Positions 17,221 to 27,698 are shown, numbered from the stretch's first letter. The stretch is 48,971 bases of DNA from a bacterium (GCA_021823625.1 JAKANS010000017.1:1-48971), one strand, 5' to 3'. Numbers and translations are program-made. The notes: generated by a model from the sequence alone, not told the origin.

Positions 17221-18411
17221 TCAAATCGTGGCTGTAGCGGTGGCCGGAGCGCCCAGAGGCGCGGTGATTTTGGCCGCCTCGCGCGCGACAACATTGGACC
17301 GCCGGCAGGCGACGACGCACAACAGCCCGCCAGTGACCAGTACCAGCGAACCCACTGCCACGTGGGCGGTGGCGATGTCCGCCGCCTTGTTGGTCCAGAC
17401 GGTGACGGCTCCAAGCGCGAATTGGGTCAGGACCAGGCCGAGCCAGAAGGCGGTTGCGCGCCGGACCGGATGGCCGGACGGGAGCCGCCGGCGTGCGCGT
17501 GTAAAGGCGAGCACAATTGCGCCCAACACCGCGTAGGCGCCCAATCGGTGCGCCATGTGGAGCACCACGTCCGTCGCGGTGATTGGCTTCGCCGCCACGG
17601 TCTCGATGCGTTGCTGGTTGTAGCGAGCGATGGCGTTGGCATCGAGGCGCGGCCAGAGCCGCCCGTAAGCCAACGGAAAATCGGGCACGGCCAGTCCAGC
17701 ATGGCGGTGACGCATCGTGGCGCCCAGGGCCAGTTGGACGAAGATCAGCGCCGTCACCACCAGGAACGTCCCGCGCAACGACCGGACTTCCGCAAGGCGG
17801 GTGGCCGCGTCGCGCCACCAGCGCGTGGTGAACAGCGCGATGGTGGTCATCAAAACGAAGAAGCTTTGCGCCAACATGCCGTGGAAGATGCCGATTTGAT
17901 CCTCAAGCCAGGCCACGCGCAGCCCGCCCAGCACGCCTTGAAGGATGACGGCGGCCAAGGCTGTGACCCCCAGCCAGCGCAAGGCCGGACGGTCTTTGAT
18001 GGCGCGGTAAACGCCACAGGCCATCACAGCCGGCGCCAGCGCTGCCAGGGTTATATACACCGGCATCTGGCGCGCACCCAGCAGGCCGAGCGCAAGCACC
18101 ATCGCGCCCAGGCCGGCCCAGCGTTTTGCGCCTACCGTTTCCCGCGCCCAAAGCCAGGCAGCCAAAATCAGCGTGAGCAGGCCCACCCCGGCCGCCACAA
18201 GGCGGTGCGTGTGTTCGTAAAGGATCCCGCCCACCCACTTCGAGACGGGAAACAAAAACAGGTTGTAGCCGTAAGTGTTGGGCCAATCCGGAACGGCCAT
18301 GCCGGCGCCTTTGCTGGTCACCAGGCCGCCGATCCAGATCAGCACTCCGGTGGCGGCGGCGACCGACCAGGCATAGCGCGTCAACCAGGGACTGCAGTCG
18401 TTTCGCTGCAT
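17221..18411 (-). CDS. ctaA: Haem A synthase, COX15/CtaA family
   Basis: 396 residues, eight transmembrane segments in two four-helix halves. It oxidises the haem O methyl group to a formyl group to give haem A. Paired haem-ligand histidines are visible: LYEHTHRLVAAGVG and IGIFHGMLAQSFF in the first half, VVLHMAHRLGAYAVL and IATAHVAVGSLVLV in the second. GGLVTSKGAGMAVPDWPNTYGYN and GATMRHRHAGLAVPDFPLAYG are the duplicated periplasmic loops typical of COX15. The first loop lacks the Cys pair found in Bacillus CtaA. It is flanked by a cupredoxin-like gene (upstream) and ctaB (downstream), all on the minus strand. Confidence 0.95.
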   Translation of the reverse strand: MQRNDCSPWLTRYAWSVAAATGVLIWIGGLVTSKGAGMAVPDWPNTYGYNLFLFPVSKWVGGILYEHTHRLVAAGVGLLTLILAAWLWARETVGAKRWAGLGAMVLALGLLGARQMPVYITLAALAPAVMACGVYRAIKDRPALRWLGVTALAAVILQGVLGGLRVAWLEDQIGIFHGMLAQSFFVLMTTIALFTTRWWRDAATRLAEVRSLRGTFLVVTALIFVQLALGATMRHRHAGLAVPDFPLAYGRLWPRLDANAIARYNQQRIETVAAKPITATDVVLHMAHRLGAYAVLGAIVLAFTRARRRLPSGHPVRRATAFWLGLVLTQFALGAVTVWTNKAADIATAHVAVGSLVLVTGGLLCVVACRRSNVVAREAAKITAPLGAPATATATI

Positions 18412-18513
18412 CGTGGGTTCAGAGTAGGCGCGGCGGCGGCGAAATCAAAAGCCGCCGCAGCTCGAAAGCCGCAGCGGCCCGAAAACGGATTGAATCGCGC
18501 CCAACGCCCTGAC

Positions 18514-19227
18514 CTATTGGGTCTTTACTTGGAGCGTGAAGTTCAACTCCTTCTTGTCGCTCTCGCCGACGGTGATTTCCTGCGACGCTTCGCCGGCCTT
18601 GAGGTGGTAGGCGACCACCGTGTACTTGCCGGCCGGCAGATCGCCGGGCAGTTTGAACTTGCCGTCCTTGTCAGTCACCGCGAAGTACGGGTGATCCATC
18701 ACGCCCATGTACGCGAACATCCACGGATGGACGTCGCACTTGAAGCGGACGAGAACTTCACGGCTGGGAAAACTCTTTTCGATCGTCATGCCCTGCACGG
18801 GTTGGCCGACGTTGAACTCCTTGTTGCCCGTCACCTTGGGCGTGGCGTGCACGTTGTGCATCAACGCGTCCGAGTTCTTGATGATGAACTTCTGGTTGCA
18901 CATGACGCCCAGAACGTACGGCTCGTACAGGCAGTTGATCTGGTCCAATTCCGGCACCTTGTCCCCTGCCGGCGTGTAGGTCTTCCCGGCTGGCCCTTCC
19001 TTGAGGTACACGAAGACGTTGGCGAGTCCGCCGTCCGCGGCCACTTGGTAATGGCGGGTGGTTACCGGCTTGTCATGCAGCTTGCCGCAAATGGCGTCGA
19101 ATTCGATGGTCTTTTCCGGTGGCGGCGTGCCTTTCAGGGTGACCTTGCCGGAGATCTCCGCCGCCGAGGCGAGTTGCAGTGCCGCGCTTGCGGCGGTCGC
19201 ACAGACGAGTAACGCGTGTCGTTTCAT
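18514..19227 (-). CDS. Exported cupredoxin-like protein with carboxypeptidase-regulatory-like domain
   Basis: 237 residues with a signal peptide (MKRHALLVCATAASAALQLASA). The middle looks like a type-1 copper fold: NSDALMHNVHA supplies a histidine, and VRFKCDVHPWMFAYMGVM supplies Cys, His and Met, the usual ligand order. The C-terminus (YFAVTDKDGKFKLPGDLPAGKYTVVAYHLKAG) is a transthyretin/carboxypeptidase-regulatory-like beta domain. Proteins of this type are often encoded with cytochrome oxidase or haem A genes in Verrucomicrobiota and Planctomycetota. Here it lies 102 bp upstream of ctaA. A role in copper handling or electron transfer near the oxidase is an inference. A GAGAGAAGG ribosome site precedes the ATG. 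Confidence 0.8.
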   Translation of the reverse strand: MKRHALLVCATAASAALQLASAAEISGKVTLKGTPPPEKTIEFDAICGKLHDKPVTTRHYQVAADGGLANVFVYLKEGPAGKTYTPAGDKVPELDQINCLYEPYVLGVMCNQKFIIKNSDALMHNVHATPKVTGNKEFNVGQPVQGMTIEKSFPSREVLVRFKCDVHPWMFAYMGVMDHPYFAVTDKDGKFKLPGDLPAGKYTVVAYHLKAGEASQEITVGESDKKELNFTLQVKTQ

Positions 19228-19273
19228 TGCCTTCTCTCGAATACGTGTTTTTTCCGTTGCCTATGAGGAGGCC

Positions 19274-19302
19274 AAATTAGCAGCGATCCACCCTTCCGGC
19301 AA
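19274..19302 (-). promoter_or_regulatory. Possible sigma-70-type promoter for the cupredoxin/ctaA/ctaB unit
   Basis: Read on the minus strand, TTGCCG (19302-19297) is followed after 17 bp by TAATTT (19279-19274). Each box keeps about half of the consensus positions and the spacing is ideal. Transcription would start about 40 nt before the ATG at 19227. This is motif matching only. Confidence 0.3.
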
Positions 19303-19417
19303 GGTTTTTGCCAGTTTCCGGCGACGAGCCAGACGGTTAAGACAGGCAGTCGAGCACAGCACGCCAGGAGCCAGCGCCGTCTTGGCAGGCGGCGAAGCTG
19401 CAGGTACCAAGACGCCG

Positions 19418-20218
19418 GTGACGAACGAGTACGATCAACGGTTCGGTGGAGTGGCGCGCCTGTGCGGCGCAGCCGGCCTGGAGCGATTGCGGCGGGCGCA
19501 CGTTGGTGTGGTGGGCGTGGGCGGCGTGGGCTCCTGGGCGGTGGAAGCGCTCGCCCGGTCGGGGGTGGGGGAACTGACGCTGGTGGATCTGGATGACGTG
19601 TGTGTGACGAACGTGAACCGCCAGTTGCCTGCCCTCGCATCCACGGTGGGCCGGCCCAAGGTGGTCGTGCTGGCCGAGCGCATCGCCGACATCAACGCCG
19701 GATGCGTGGTGCACCCGGTCCCGGAGTTTTTCACCGCCGCGAATGCGGCACGTTTGCTGGAACCTGGCTTCGACCACGTCGTGGACGCGATCGACAGTCC
19801 GTCTTTGAAGGCCCTGTTGATTGCGTTCTGCCGGGAACGTGATCTGCGGGTGATCACCGCCGGGGGCGCGGGCGGCCGGCGCGATCCCACCCGCGTGCGC
19901 GTGGCCGACCTCGCGCACACCTCGCACGATCCATTGCTGGCGGCGGTGCGGAGTCTGCTGCGACGGGAGTACGGCTTCGCGCGGTCCGGCGAACCGTTCG
20001 GCGTGGACTGCGTGTTCTCGCGGGAGCCGATTCAGTATCCGGCCGAAGGCGAAGCGCCGTGCGAGGTCGGGAGTGAGGCTCAGACTGGCGTTTCAGCGTG
20101 CGAACGTCGTTTCGGGACGGTGAGCTTCGTCACGGGCACTTTCGGGTTCGTGGCTGCGGCGCAGGTGGTGGCGAAACTCGCCGGTCTGGCCGGATTGGCC
20201 GCGGCGGGTGAAAGGTAA
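19418..20218 (+). CDS. tcdA: tRNA threonylcarbamoyladenosine dehydratase
   Basis: A ThiF/MoeB/E1-like enzyme that cyclises t6A37 in tRNA to ct6A using ATP. 266 residues if started at the GTG at 19418 (VTNEYDQRFGGVARLCG), which matches family N-termini; the frame is open upstream but without similarity. Motifs: VGVVGVGGVGSWAVEALARSGVG (nucleotide loop), LVDLDDVCVTNVNRQ, VVDAIDSPSLKALLI, and the C-terminal SFVTGTFGFVAAAQVV. 'RFGGVARLCG' distinguishes TcdA from MoeB and ThiF. The substrate t6A depends on Sua5, encoded at 14104. Confidence 0.92.
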   Translation: MTNEYDQRFGGVARLCGAAGLERLRRAHVGVVGVGGVGSWAVEALARSGVGELTLVDLDDVCVTNVNRQLPALASTVGRPKVVVLAERIADINAGCVVHPVPEFFTAANAARLLEPGFDHVVDAIDSPSLKALLIAFCRERDLRVITAGGAGGRRDPTRVRVADLAHTSHDPLLAAVRSLLRREYGFARSGEPFGVDCVFSREPIQYPAEGEAPCEVGSEAQTGVSACERRFGTVSFVTGTFGFVAAAQVVAKLAGLAGLAAAGER

Positions 20219-20303
20219 AGCCGCGCGGCGAATCCACAGTTCGACCCGTCCCGCGCTGGCGGCCGGCTGGGCGGGACTGAACCCGCTTCGCGCCCGCTGA
20301 CAA

Positions 20304-21341
20304 TCAGAAAGACGTGCGCAGTCCCACCACGGCCTCGAACGCTTGGTCGAACTGGAGGGTGGCTTCTTTTCCGCCGGTGCTGACGTGGATGTCGCCGAGG
20401 TACTGGTACTGGCCGCCCGCGTAGAGGCTCAGGAAATCGCTGAGCGCATAGGAAAACGTCGCCTCGGCGTAAGCACCCACCACAAAACTGTCCTTCGAAA
20501 TCTCGCCGCTCCGGGAAAGCGTGAGGTCGGGGTAGCTGGGCACCATGGCGGATTCCTGAAATTTGAAGTCGGTAAACGCCCCCAGTCCGGCTGCGCCGGC
20601 GCTGAAGTTAAAGTTGATCTTGGGCGTGATCGGGATTTCGACGAACGGTCCCAGTTTCAGCCCCACGAGCAGCGAATCCACCGTGCTGTGCACATCCGAG
20701 GTTGCGGCGGCCGAAGCGGAGCTGCTGGCGTAAGGCGAGGCGTCGAGGAGCGGCCCCGGGCCGTTGTAAGTGCCCGAATAGGGGGCGACCGGCGGCACCA
20801 CGCCGTTGAGGTGGAAGCTGTCGGTGAGAACGCTGACGGTCCCGGCGAACTGGTCCTGGGTTTCCAGTTTCGAGTTGAGCGACGAAATGCCGACTTCGAA
20901 ACCCCAACGCACCCGGCGTTTGCCAAGGTTGAAGCGGCCCAATTCACGGGCATAGACCACCTCGAAGCCGGCTTGCAGGCCGCTGTCCGAAGTCGCGCTC
21001 TGCCCATCGCTGGGCGAGCCGATCACCTGGTGCATTTGCAGGTCGTCGCCCACGACCTGGTTGTCAGTCTGGTAGCCCCAGTACCACGTCTTGTTGTCGG
21101 CGCTGCCGCTGATGTCTGGTTTGACAAACCCGTCGTGGTATTCGCCGGCCGGGAGCGACGGAACCGAGAGGTTCTCCACCTGCGCCCGCACGCCGAACGA
21201 GAAGCGCGCGGCCACGCTCAGGCGGTTGCGATCCTGAATCAGGTCTTGGTCATCGGCTTGCGCCAGGCTGTGCGAGGTGCCGAGGGTGCCGGCCACACAG
21301 GCGGCCAGCGGAGGAGTGAAGCGGAACCACTTGGATTTCAT
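20304..21341 (-). CDS. Predicted outer-membrane beta-barrel protein
   Basis: 345 residues, signal peptide about 1-27 (ending SHSLAQA), then alternating polar/hydrophobic strands rich in Gly, Ser and aromatic residues (WYWGYQTDN, RWGFEVGISS, LYAGGQYQYLGD). It ends in a C-terminal phenylalanine (VVGLRTSF), as expected for BAM-inserted barrels. No named family was recognised. A low-complexity 'SPYASSSASAAATS' loop sits near residue 205. It lies 38 bp downstream of the Ig-domain surface protein gene on the same strand, so the two are probably co-expressed. The barrel assignment is an inference from pattern. Confidence 0.6.
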   Translation of the reverse strand: MKSKWFRFTPPLAACVAGTLGTSHSLAQADDQDLIQDRNRLSVAARFSFGVRAQVENLSVPSLPAGEYHDGFVKPDISGSADNKTWYWGYQTDNQVVGDDLQMHQVIGSPSDGQSATSDSGLQAGFEVVYARELGRFNLGKRRVRWGFEVGISSLNSKLETQDQFAGTVSVLTDSFHLNGVVPPVAPYSGTYNGPGPLLDASPYASSSASAAATSDVHSTVDSLLVGLKLGPFVEIPITPKINFNFSAGAAGLGAFTDFKFQESAMVPSYPDLTLSRSGEISKDSFVVGAYAEATFSYALSDFLSLYAGGQYQYLGDIHVSTGGKEATLQFDQAFEAVVGLRTSF

Positions 21342-21379
21342 GATGCGCGCAGGAGCGGAGCTGAGGCGGGCGGCGGGCG

Positions 21380-23005
21380 TCAGGGCATGAGCAGGCCGCG
21401 ATAAAAACGACTGGTCTGATCCGCCGGCAGGCTTTCGGTTTTCGGCGGTCCGTTATCGATCCATTGCACGCGGCTGCCGGTGCCGCTGATCGGCGGCATG
21501 GCGGTTTTCCAGGTCCCCGGGCTGATCGCATCCGCGTACTGGATGTAATATTGGCGGCCGGCGATGGTCTCGAACTCGACGAGCATCGTCCCGTTGTGGT
21601 ACCGCGGGGCTGTGATGGTGAACAGGATGCCCCCCGTGGCCGTGTAAATCCGGGGCGGCACGATCTGTGGCTCGTAATCGGGCGTCGGCCATGTCCGGCG
21701 ATCGGCCACGTAGAATTCCACGTTGAGGTTCGCCGCGGCGCCGGGCTCCAACGGGCCGTAAAACACGAACGGGACGTTGTTCGTGCTGTCGGTGGCGTTT
21801 TGCACCCGGATAGCCTGGCCCAAGGTGTCGTTGGTCAGGCCATGCACAAGCACCTGCAGGCCGTCCATCTTGATGGCGCCAGGATTAATCAACGTGATCT
21901 GCTGGCGGAAAAGACCCGATTGCGGATCGGCGGCGGCCGGCATCGGTGCGGTCCTCAGAACCGGCCCGATGAAATCGAGTATGGGCAACGCCGCGCCGGT
22001 CGTGTCGTTGGCCAGCAGCGCGACTGGCGAACTGCCAAAATCCAGGCGCCCCTGCGCCCAATCCGGTCCCGCGACCGTGAACTGGACATCCGCGAGCCGG
22101 AACGTCTGGGTCGGCATCGTGGCCCCCGCCGGGAGCGCGACCGAAATTCCCAAGTGGCCGAGCGCCGTTTCGTCTTCGTTGACGGTGAAGCTCGCGTTGG
22201 GCAACGCCGCCACCGCTTCAGCAGCGAGACTCGCCGCCGGTTGGCCCAACACGTTCGGATCGTACTGAAGTGAGAAGCTGAGCAGGCTCTCATTGCCCTG
22301 CGCCGCAAACTGAATCGGTACCGAGACGGTCGCGGCCCCGTTTGTGACCGTGATTGTTGTCGTACGCAACTGGCGCGGGGTATTGGGCTTCACCACCACG
22401 GTGGCCAACTGGCTCGTCACGGTGCCCAGGACGTTGCTTACCTGAACTTGATAAACGCCGGCGTCATTGGTCGTGATGGGCGACCAAAGGATTGAAGACA
22501 CGGAGACGTTCGTGAGGAGCTGTCCATCTTTCCACCAATAATAATAAATCGGGAAGTTGCCCACCGCCGTGACGCCCACCGCGCTGAGCGATCCTTCCAC
22601 CACCGTCTGGCTTTGCGGTTGGACGAGGATCCGCGGAACGCCCGGCAGGACGGTCAATACGGACGCCGGGCTCGTGGCCGTGCCAAAGGCGTTGCTCACC
22701 ACGACCTGGTAGGCGCCGCTGTTGTTCGTGGTCACCGAACCCAACGTGACCACCGAGTTGGTGAGCAACGGTTGGTTCACGCTGTCCCGCGACCAGAAAT
22801 AGCTCAGCGGCCCGGTTCCCGTGGCCGTGACGCTCAGCGTGACAAAGTCGCCTTCGTACACCGTCTGATCCGCCGTCAGGCTGGTAATGGCCGGAGGCGT
22901 GTTGGTGTCGGCCTGCGCGCCGGTGACCGCGGCCAGCGTCCAGGCGGCGATCAGGAGGCCGGAGAGCCGACCGCGGCCGTTGGCAAAGATGTGCTGTGAA
23001 CTCAT
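21380..23005 (-). CDS. Exported Ig-like domain protein with cohesin-like segment
   Basis: 541 residues from the ATG at 23005, chosen because it gives a signal peptide (ISGLLIAAWTLAAVTGAQA region). Two Ig-like repeats follow at about 38-120 and 125-210; each has 'P.I...P.sqtv.EGd....V.a.G..P..Y.W..dg' and 'd.G.YqVvVSN..G...S'. Residues about 220-340 resemble a cohesin or cadherin-like fold (VSVPIQFAAQGNESLLSFSL). The C-terminus (about 465-541) is the verrucomicrobial 'FETIAGRQYYIQYADAISPGTWKTAMPPISG' domain. A cell-surface or secreted adhesion or scaffold role is likely; no catalytic motif is seen. The OM barrel gene follows 38 bp downstream. Confidence 0.78.
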   Translation of the reverse strand: MSSQHIFANGRGRLSGLLIAAWTLAAVTGAQADTNTPPAITSLTADQTVYEGDFVTLSVTATGTGPLSYFWSRDSVNQPLLTNSVVTLGSVTTNNSGAYQVVVSNAFGTATSPASVLTVLPGVPRILVQPQSQTVVEGSLSAVGVTAVGNFPIYYYWWKDGQLLTNVSVSSILWSPITTNDAGVYQVQVSNVLGTVTSQLATVVVKPNTPRQLRTTTITVTNGAATVSVPIQFAAQGNESLLSFSLQYDPNVLGQPAASLAAEAVAALPNASFTVNEDETALGHLGISVALPAGATMPTQTFRLADVQFTVAGPDWAQGRLDFGSSPVALLANDTTGAALPILDFIGPVLRTAPMPAAADPQSGLFRQQITLINPGAIKMDGLQVLVHGLTNDTLGQAIRVQNATDSTNNVPFVFYGPLEPGAAANLNVEFYVADRRTWPTPDYEPQIVPPRIYTATGGILFTITAPRYHNGTMLVEFETIAGRQYYIQYADAISPGTWKTAMPPISGTGSRVQWIDNGPPKTESLPADQTSRFYRGLLMP

Positions 23006-23264
23006 GTGATTGCCGGGCCGCTGGGCATCGACTGCGCGTAGCAGGCAACCTGGCTGGCCTGACCCGCGCGGCCGGAGGCGAAAACGGCGCGTAACTCGCG
23101 CCCGTTCTTGCGGGAGCGGTGAGTGAAAGTCAAAGCAAAGTTGGCCCCGCGGTGGCCGCGCGGTCCTGACCGAAAGCTCGCCCGGCCACGACGGCAAACT
23201 GAACTGGCGCGCGGCTTGGGCGGGATGTCAGAGTGCTCGGACCGAAAGTGGCTGAGCCGGGGGG
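23006..23264. other. Intergenic stretch without recognised gene
   Basis: 259 bp between the Ig-domain protein start and the glutathione peroxidase stop. It presumably holds the terminator of the peroxidase gene and the promoter of the Ig-protein gene. I could identify neither with confidence. The 12-mer GATGTCAGAGTG here also occurs in the sua5/epimerase intergenic region near 15160; this may be chance. Confidence 0.4.
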
Positions 23265-23816
23265 TTACTTGGCCGCCAGGGCGCTCTCGATGGCCTTGCT
23301 CACCGGTTCCGAGTCGGGCTCGACCGGCGATTCGAAGCGGGCCAGCACCTTCCCGTCACGACCGATGAGGAACTTGGTGAAGTTCCATTTCACGTCGCCG
23401 GGAAACGGCGAACTCTTGCCGGTCAGCGCGGCATAAAGCGGATGTTGCTCGGGACCCGGCCGCACCTTCACCTTTTCCATCAGCGGGAAGGTCACGTCGA
23501 ATTTCGAGGTGCAAAAGGTCTTGATCTCGTCCGGGGTGCCCGGCTCCTGACCGCCGAAGTCGTTGCTGGGAACGCCGACGATGACCAGGCCGCGGTCCTT
23601 GTACTTGCGATAGACGTTTTCGAGCGGCTTGTACTGGTGGGTGAAGCCGCATTTCGAGGCCACGTTTACGAGCAGCACCACCTTGCCTTGGTAGGTCTTC
23701 AGCGAGGTGGCCTGGCCGTCGATGTCTTTCAGCGGAATTTCGTACAACGACGGGGCGGAGGCGGCCAGCGCCGTGATGGCGGCCGCGATCAGGGCGAGCG
23801 GTTTGGCGATTTTCAT
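23265..23816 (-). CDS. Glutathione peroxidase family thiol peroxidase (Cys type), exported
   Basis: 183 residues with a short signal peptide (MKIAKPLALIAAAITALAASA). The family motifs are intact: LVNVASKCGFTHQYKPLE with a cysteine, not selenocysteine, at the catalytic position; VIVGVPSNDFGGQEPGT with the catalytic Gln; and VKWNFTKFLIGRDGKV with Trp and Asn. A second Cys in FCTSKFDV could act as resolving residue, as in thioredoxin-dependent GPx enzymes. It reduces hydroperoxides in the periplasm. Its gene is divergent from mfd. Although selA is in this window, this enzyme does not use selenium. Confidence 0.92.
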   Translation of the reverse strand: MKIAKPLALIAAAITALAASAPSLYEIPLKDIDGQATSLKTYQGKVVLLVNVASKCGFTHQYKPLENVYRKYKDRGLVIVGVPSNDFGGQEPGTPDEIKTFCTSKFDVTFPLMEKVKVRPGPEQHPLYAALTGKSSPFPGDVKWNFTKFLIGRDGKVLARFESPVEPDSEPVSKAIESALAAK

Positions 23817-23953
23817 GGTCGGCAAAGTTGGCTCCGCCGCTTGGACTGTCAAATCGCCTAGCCGGCAGCCGCGTGAGTGCTCACTACGTCCTCCGCCGCC
23901 AACCGGGCGCCGTGTCTTGACGCCGTCGCGTCGGCATTCCACTTTCGACTCCC

Positions 23954-26900
23954 TTGCAGGCCGTTCCACCCGAGGCGGCCGGGGAGCGGATCCTGGCCGC
24001 CGTGCTGGAAACTTCCGCCGCCGAAGCCCTGTTTCGGCGCGTGGAAGGGGGAATGATTTTGCCCTGTCCCGGCGTCGCTGAAGCCGCGTGGCCGTTTCTG
24101 GCGGCGCTGTTGAACCGCCGTTTTCCACAGCGCGCGCTCCTCGCGGTGGTGGCCGACCGGAAGCAACAAGAGTCGTTCCACCAAGACCTCCAAACCTGGC
24201 AAACGGCGAATCCTTCGCTCGCCTTGGCGAAATCCACCGTGGCCGCACGCTCCGGCTTCCCCGCGCCCATCGCTGGCGCCGGTTCGCTCTTTTTCCCCGC
24301 GTGGGAGGTCTTGCCGCACGAAGCCCGGCTGCCGCACGCGGACATCATCAGCGAACGCCTGGAATGCCTCGCCGCGCTCAGTGAAGGGACGCGCGCGAGC
24401 GCGCCGGTGATCGTCACGAACGCGATCGCGCTCACCCAGCGGACGTTCGCTCCGGCCGAGCTGCGTCGGCGCCTGCGGACCCTACGCCGCGGAGACGCAC
24501 TCGATCCGCTGGACCTCATTGAATGGCTGGAATCGCAAGGCTACGAACCGGAAGCCCAGGTGTCGCAAAAAGGCGAACTCGCGCTCCGTGGCGGCATCGT
24601 GGACGTATTCCCGCTCAACGGTCCCTGGCCGGTCCGGCTCGAGTTCTTCGGCAACGAACTGGAATCGCTGCGGCTCTTCGACCCGGCCACGCAGATTTCG
24701 CGGGAGGAAATCGCCACGGTTACGCTGGCGCCTGCCGGCGAACTCGGTTTTCTGCAACAGCTCGCCACCGCCGCCGCACCGGCAGCCGCACTCGACACAA
24801 AGGAGTCGCCGCCTGCCAGCCTCGGTGGCCAGGCCTTCGGCACGCTGCTGGATCATCTGCCCGCCGACACGCTGGTGTTGTTGTGCGAGCCGGAATCGCT
24901 CGCCGACCGGGTGCGCAATTATGGCGACCGTTTGCCAGCCGATGACCACCTCCACGCCGCCTGGTCCGACCTGTGTGCGGCGATGACTGCGCGCGGCATG
25001 GGTGTTCTGGAAATCACCGAGGTGGACGAAGATTTGTGTCTCTCTGAACCGGCCATAGACGCGCTGGAGTTTGCCACCGAGCCACAGCGGGAAGGCAGCG
25101 GTTCGGAGCCGCCGTCAGCGCCGCGGCCTGGCGGAACAACCACCGGTGCCGCCGCCATAGAACTCGCGCACCTCCGGTTCGAGAGCCTCGACGCCTTCCG
25201 GCCGTTGGGCGTCGCCGCGCCGGAGCCGGAGATCGCCGCCACGCAACGCCGGGCGTTCTTCGGCCAGCTCCATCGCTGGTTGCGGCAAGGCTACGCGGTC
25301 CATGTGTTCTGCAACAACGACGGCGAGCGGCAGCGCTTCGCGGAAATCTGGGCGGAATACGGATTACAGGCGCCGCTCGCGCCGGCCGGCGAAGGTCCAA
25401 AACGAGCGCGAAAAGGCCGGGCAGCCGCGCCGCTCACACGGCCCACGCTGCATCTTGGCGCGCTTGCGCGCGGCTTTGTGTGCGAGCCGGCGAAACTGGT
25501 GGTGGTGACCGACGCTGAAATCTTCGGCCGGTACAAGATTCAACGTCCGCGCCGGCTGAAATCGCCGCACGCCGCGGCCACGCGCTCGTGGTTAGACATC
25601 GACTTCAGCCAGTTCGAGGAGGGCGACTACGTCGTCCATCTCCAGCACGGGATCGGCCGCTACCTCGGCCTGGGCACCTTGCCTGCCGCATTGCCGCGTC
25701 GCGGCGAACCCGTCGCCGCGCCCGGCCAGGAATGCCTGGTCATCGAGTACGCGCCGCGCGACAGCAATCAACCGCCGCCCAAGCTTTATGTGCCCGTCAC
25801 GGAAGCGCACCTGGTCAGCAAGTACGTGGGGGCCGGCAAGGCGCGTCCGCTGCTGAACACGCTCGGCGGCACGCGGTGGGCGAAGGCGAAGGCCGAGGCC
25901 ACCGAGGCGGTGCGCGACCTCGCGGCCGATCTCTTGCACCTGCAGGCCGCCCGCGCTTCGCAGGCGGGTTACGGCTTCCCCGCGGACACACCCTGGCAAC
26001 GCGAGTTCGAGAGTGCATTCCTTTACGAGGAAACACCGGATCAGCTTCACGCCATCGCCGAAGCGAAAAGCGACATGGAAGCGCCCAAACCGATGGACCG
26101 CCTGGTGTGCGGCGACGTCGGCTTCGGCAAGACCGAGGTCGCCATCCGCAGCGCGTTCAAGGCCGTCCTGGCCGGCAAACAGGTGGCGGTGTTGGTGCCG
26201 ACCACCGTGCTCGCGCAGCAACATTTCAACACGTTCCGCGAACGCACGGCGGACTATCCCGTGCGGGTGGAACTGCTCTCGCGTTTCCGCACCCGGCGGG
26301 AACAGGATCAGGTCATCGCCAGCCTGGCCGCGGGCGCGGTGGACATCGTCGTGGGCACACACCGGTTGCTCCAGGCCGACGTGGTGTTCAAGGATCTCGG
26401 ACTGGTGGTCGTGGACGAAGAACAGCGCTTCGGCGTCACGCACAAGGAACGGCTCAAGCAACTCCGCCAACTGGTGGACGTGCTCACGCTCACGGCCACG
26501 CCCATCCCGCGCACGCTTTACCTGGCGCTAACCGGCGCGCGCGACATGAGCACGATCGAGACGCCCCCGCAGGACCGGTTGCCGGTCGAGACGCTCATCG
26601 CCGCTTACGACGAGCGGTTGATCCGCGACGCGATCCAGCGCGAGCTGAACCGCGGCGGGCAGGTGTTTTTCCTGCACAACCGCGTGTTCGACATCGACCT
26701 CGTGGCCGCGAAGCTCCGCACGCTGGTGCCGGAGGCCCGCGTCGTGGTCGGTCACGGCCAGATGCACGCCGACGATCTCGAGGAAGTCATGACGCGCTTC
26801 GTGAATGGCGAGGCGGACGTGCTGCTCTCGACGACGATCATCGAAAGCGGCATCGACATCCCGAACGCGAACACCATCTTGATCGATCACGCCGATCGGT

Positions 26901-27676
26901 TCGGACTGAGCGACCTTTATCAGTTGCGAGGACGCGTGGGGCGCTACAAACACCAGGCCTACGCCTACCTCCTGATTCCGCGGCACGCCGGCCTGTTGGC
27001 GGACGCGCGCAAACGCATCAACGCGGTCAAGCAGTTCTCCACGCCGGGCAGCGGTTTCAAGATCGCGATGCGCGACCTGGAAATCCGCGGCGCGGGCAAC
27101 CTGCTGGGCAAGGAGCAGAGCGGACACATCACCGCGGTCGGCTTCGCGCTGTACTGCCAGTTGCTCGAACACAGCGTGAAGACCTTGAAAGGCGAGCCCG
27201 CGAAACCGCCGCCGACGCTGAGCCTGCGCCTGGACTTCCTCGCCGTCGGAAGCGCCGAGGAAGATTCCGCCGCGCGGCCAACGACGGCGAAGTTGGCGCC
27301 GTCCGCGGCCGCTAGCCGTCCGCCGCAGGCAGGCTTCCCGGCGCGGTACATCCCCGAGGCGCCACACCGCGTGGCGATGTATCGACGGCTCGCGCAATGC
27401 ACGTCCAAAGCGGCGCTCGAAGCCTTGCGCGGGGAACTGCGCGACCGTTTCGGCCCGTTGCCGCGCGGCGTCGAACTCCTGCTCGACGTCGCGGCGCTGA
27501 AGCTCCTGGCCGCGGACCAACAGATCACCAGCCTCGAAACAAGGGAGGACAAACTCATCCTCGAACGGCGCGGCGATTATGTGATGGTGGGCGGCAAATT
27601 TCCGCGCCTCACCAAGCGCGATCCAAAGGCGCGGCTCAACGAAATCCGGAAGCTGTTGCTCGCGCTTGGCGGGTGA
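23954..27676 (+). CDS. mfd: Transcription-repair coupling factor
   Basis: Mfd displaces stalled RNA polymerase from DNA lesions and recruits UvrA. The frame gives 1240 residues from a TTG at 23954; the start is uncertain and the protein is a little longer than the usual ~1150. An N-terminal UvrB-like module (to about 350) is followed by the RNAP-interaction domain ([20 protein letters not shown], about 553). The translocase comes next: Walker [31 protein letters not shown], Walker [39 protein letters not shown], then [16 protein letters not shown] and QLRGRVGR. The C-terminal TRCF domain closes it. Alanine/proline-rich inserts near 380-400 and 1110-1130 account for the extra length. Confidence 0.96.
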   Translation: MQAVPPEAAGERILAAVLETSAAEALFRRVEGGMILPCPGVAEAAWPFLAALLNRRFPQRALLAVVADRKQQESFHQDLQTWQTANPSLALAKSTVAARSGFPAPIAGAGSLFFPAWEVLPHEARLPHADIISERLECLAALSEGTRASAPVIVTNAIALTQRTFAPAELRRRLRTLRRGDALDPLDLIEWLESQGYEPEAQVSQKGELALRGGIVDVFPLNGPWPVRLEFFGNELESLRLFDPATQISREEIATVTLAPAGELGFLQQLATAAAPAAALDTKESPPASLGGQAFGTLLDHLPADTLVLLCEPESLADRVRNYGDRLPADDHLHAAWSDLCAAMTARGMGVLEITEVDEDLCLSEPAIDALEFATEPQREGSGSEPPSAPRPGGTTTGAAAIELAHLRFESLDAFRPLGVAAPEPEIAATQRRAFFGQLHRWLRQGYAVHVFCNNDGERQRFAEIWAEYGLQAPLAPAGEGPKRARKGRAAAPLTRPTLHLGALARGFVCEPAKLVVVTDAEIFGRYKIQRPRRLKSPHAAATRSWLDIDFSQFEEGDYVVHLQHGIGRYLGLGTLPAALPRRGEPVAAPGQECLVIEYAPRDSNQPPPKLYVPVTEAHLVSKYVGAGKARPLLNTLGGTRWAKAKAEATEAVRDLAADLLHLQAARASQAGYGFPADTPWQREFESAFLYEETPDQLHAIAEAKSDMEAPKPMDRLVCGDVGFGKTEVAIRSAFKAVLAGKQVAVLVPTTVLAQQHFNTFRERTADYPVRVELLSRFRTRREQDQVIASLAAGAVDIVVGTHRLLQADVVFKDLGLVVVDEEQRFGVTHKERLKQLRQLVDVLTLTATPIPRTLYLALTGARDMSTIETPPQDRLPVETLIAAYDERLIRDAIQRELNRGGQVFFLHNRVFDIDLVAAKLRTLVPEARVVVGHGQMHADDLEEVMTRFVNGEADVLLSTTIIESGIDIPNANTILIDHADRFGLSDLYQLRGRVGRYKHQAYAYLLIPRHAGLLADARKRINAVKQFSTPGSGFKIAMRDLEIRGAGNLLGKEQSGHITAVGFALYCQLLEHSVKTLKGEPAKPPPTLSLRLDFLAVGSAEEDSAARPTTAKLAPSAAASRPPQAGFPARYIPEAPHRVAMYRRLAQCTSKAALEALRGELRDRFGPLPRGVELLLDVAALKLLAADQQITSLETREDKLILERRGDYVMVGGKFPRLTKRDPKARLNEIRKLLLALGG

Positions 27677-27698
27677 CGCACGCCCTGCCCGCCAGCGA

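Noticed and set aside
23265-23816. Possible selenocysteine (in-frame TGA) in the glutathione peroxidase
   Set aside because: The catalytic position is a cysteine codon in SKCGFTH and the frame has no internal TGA.
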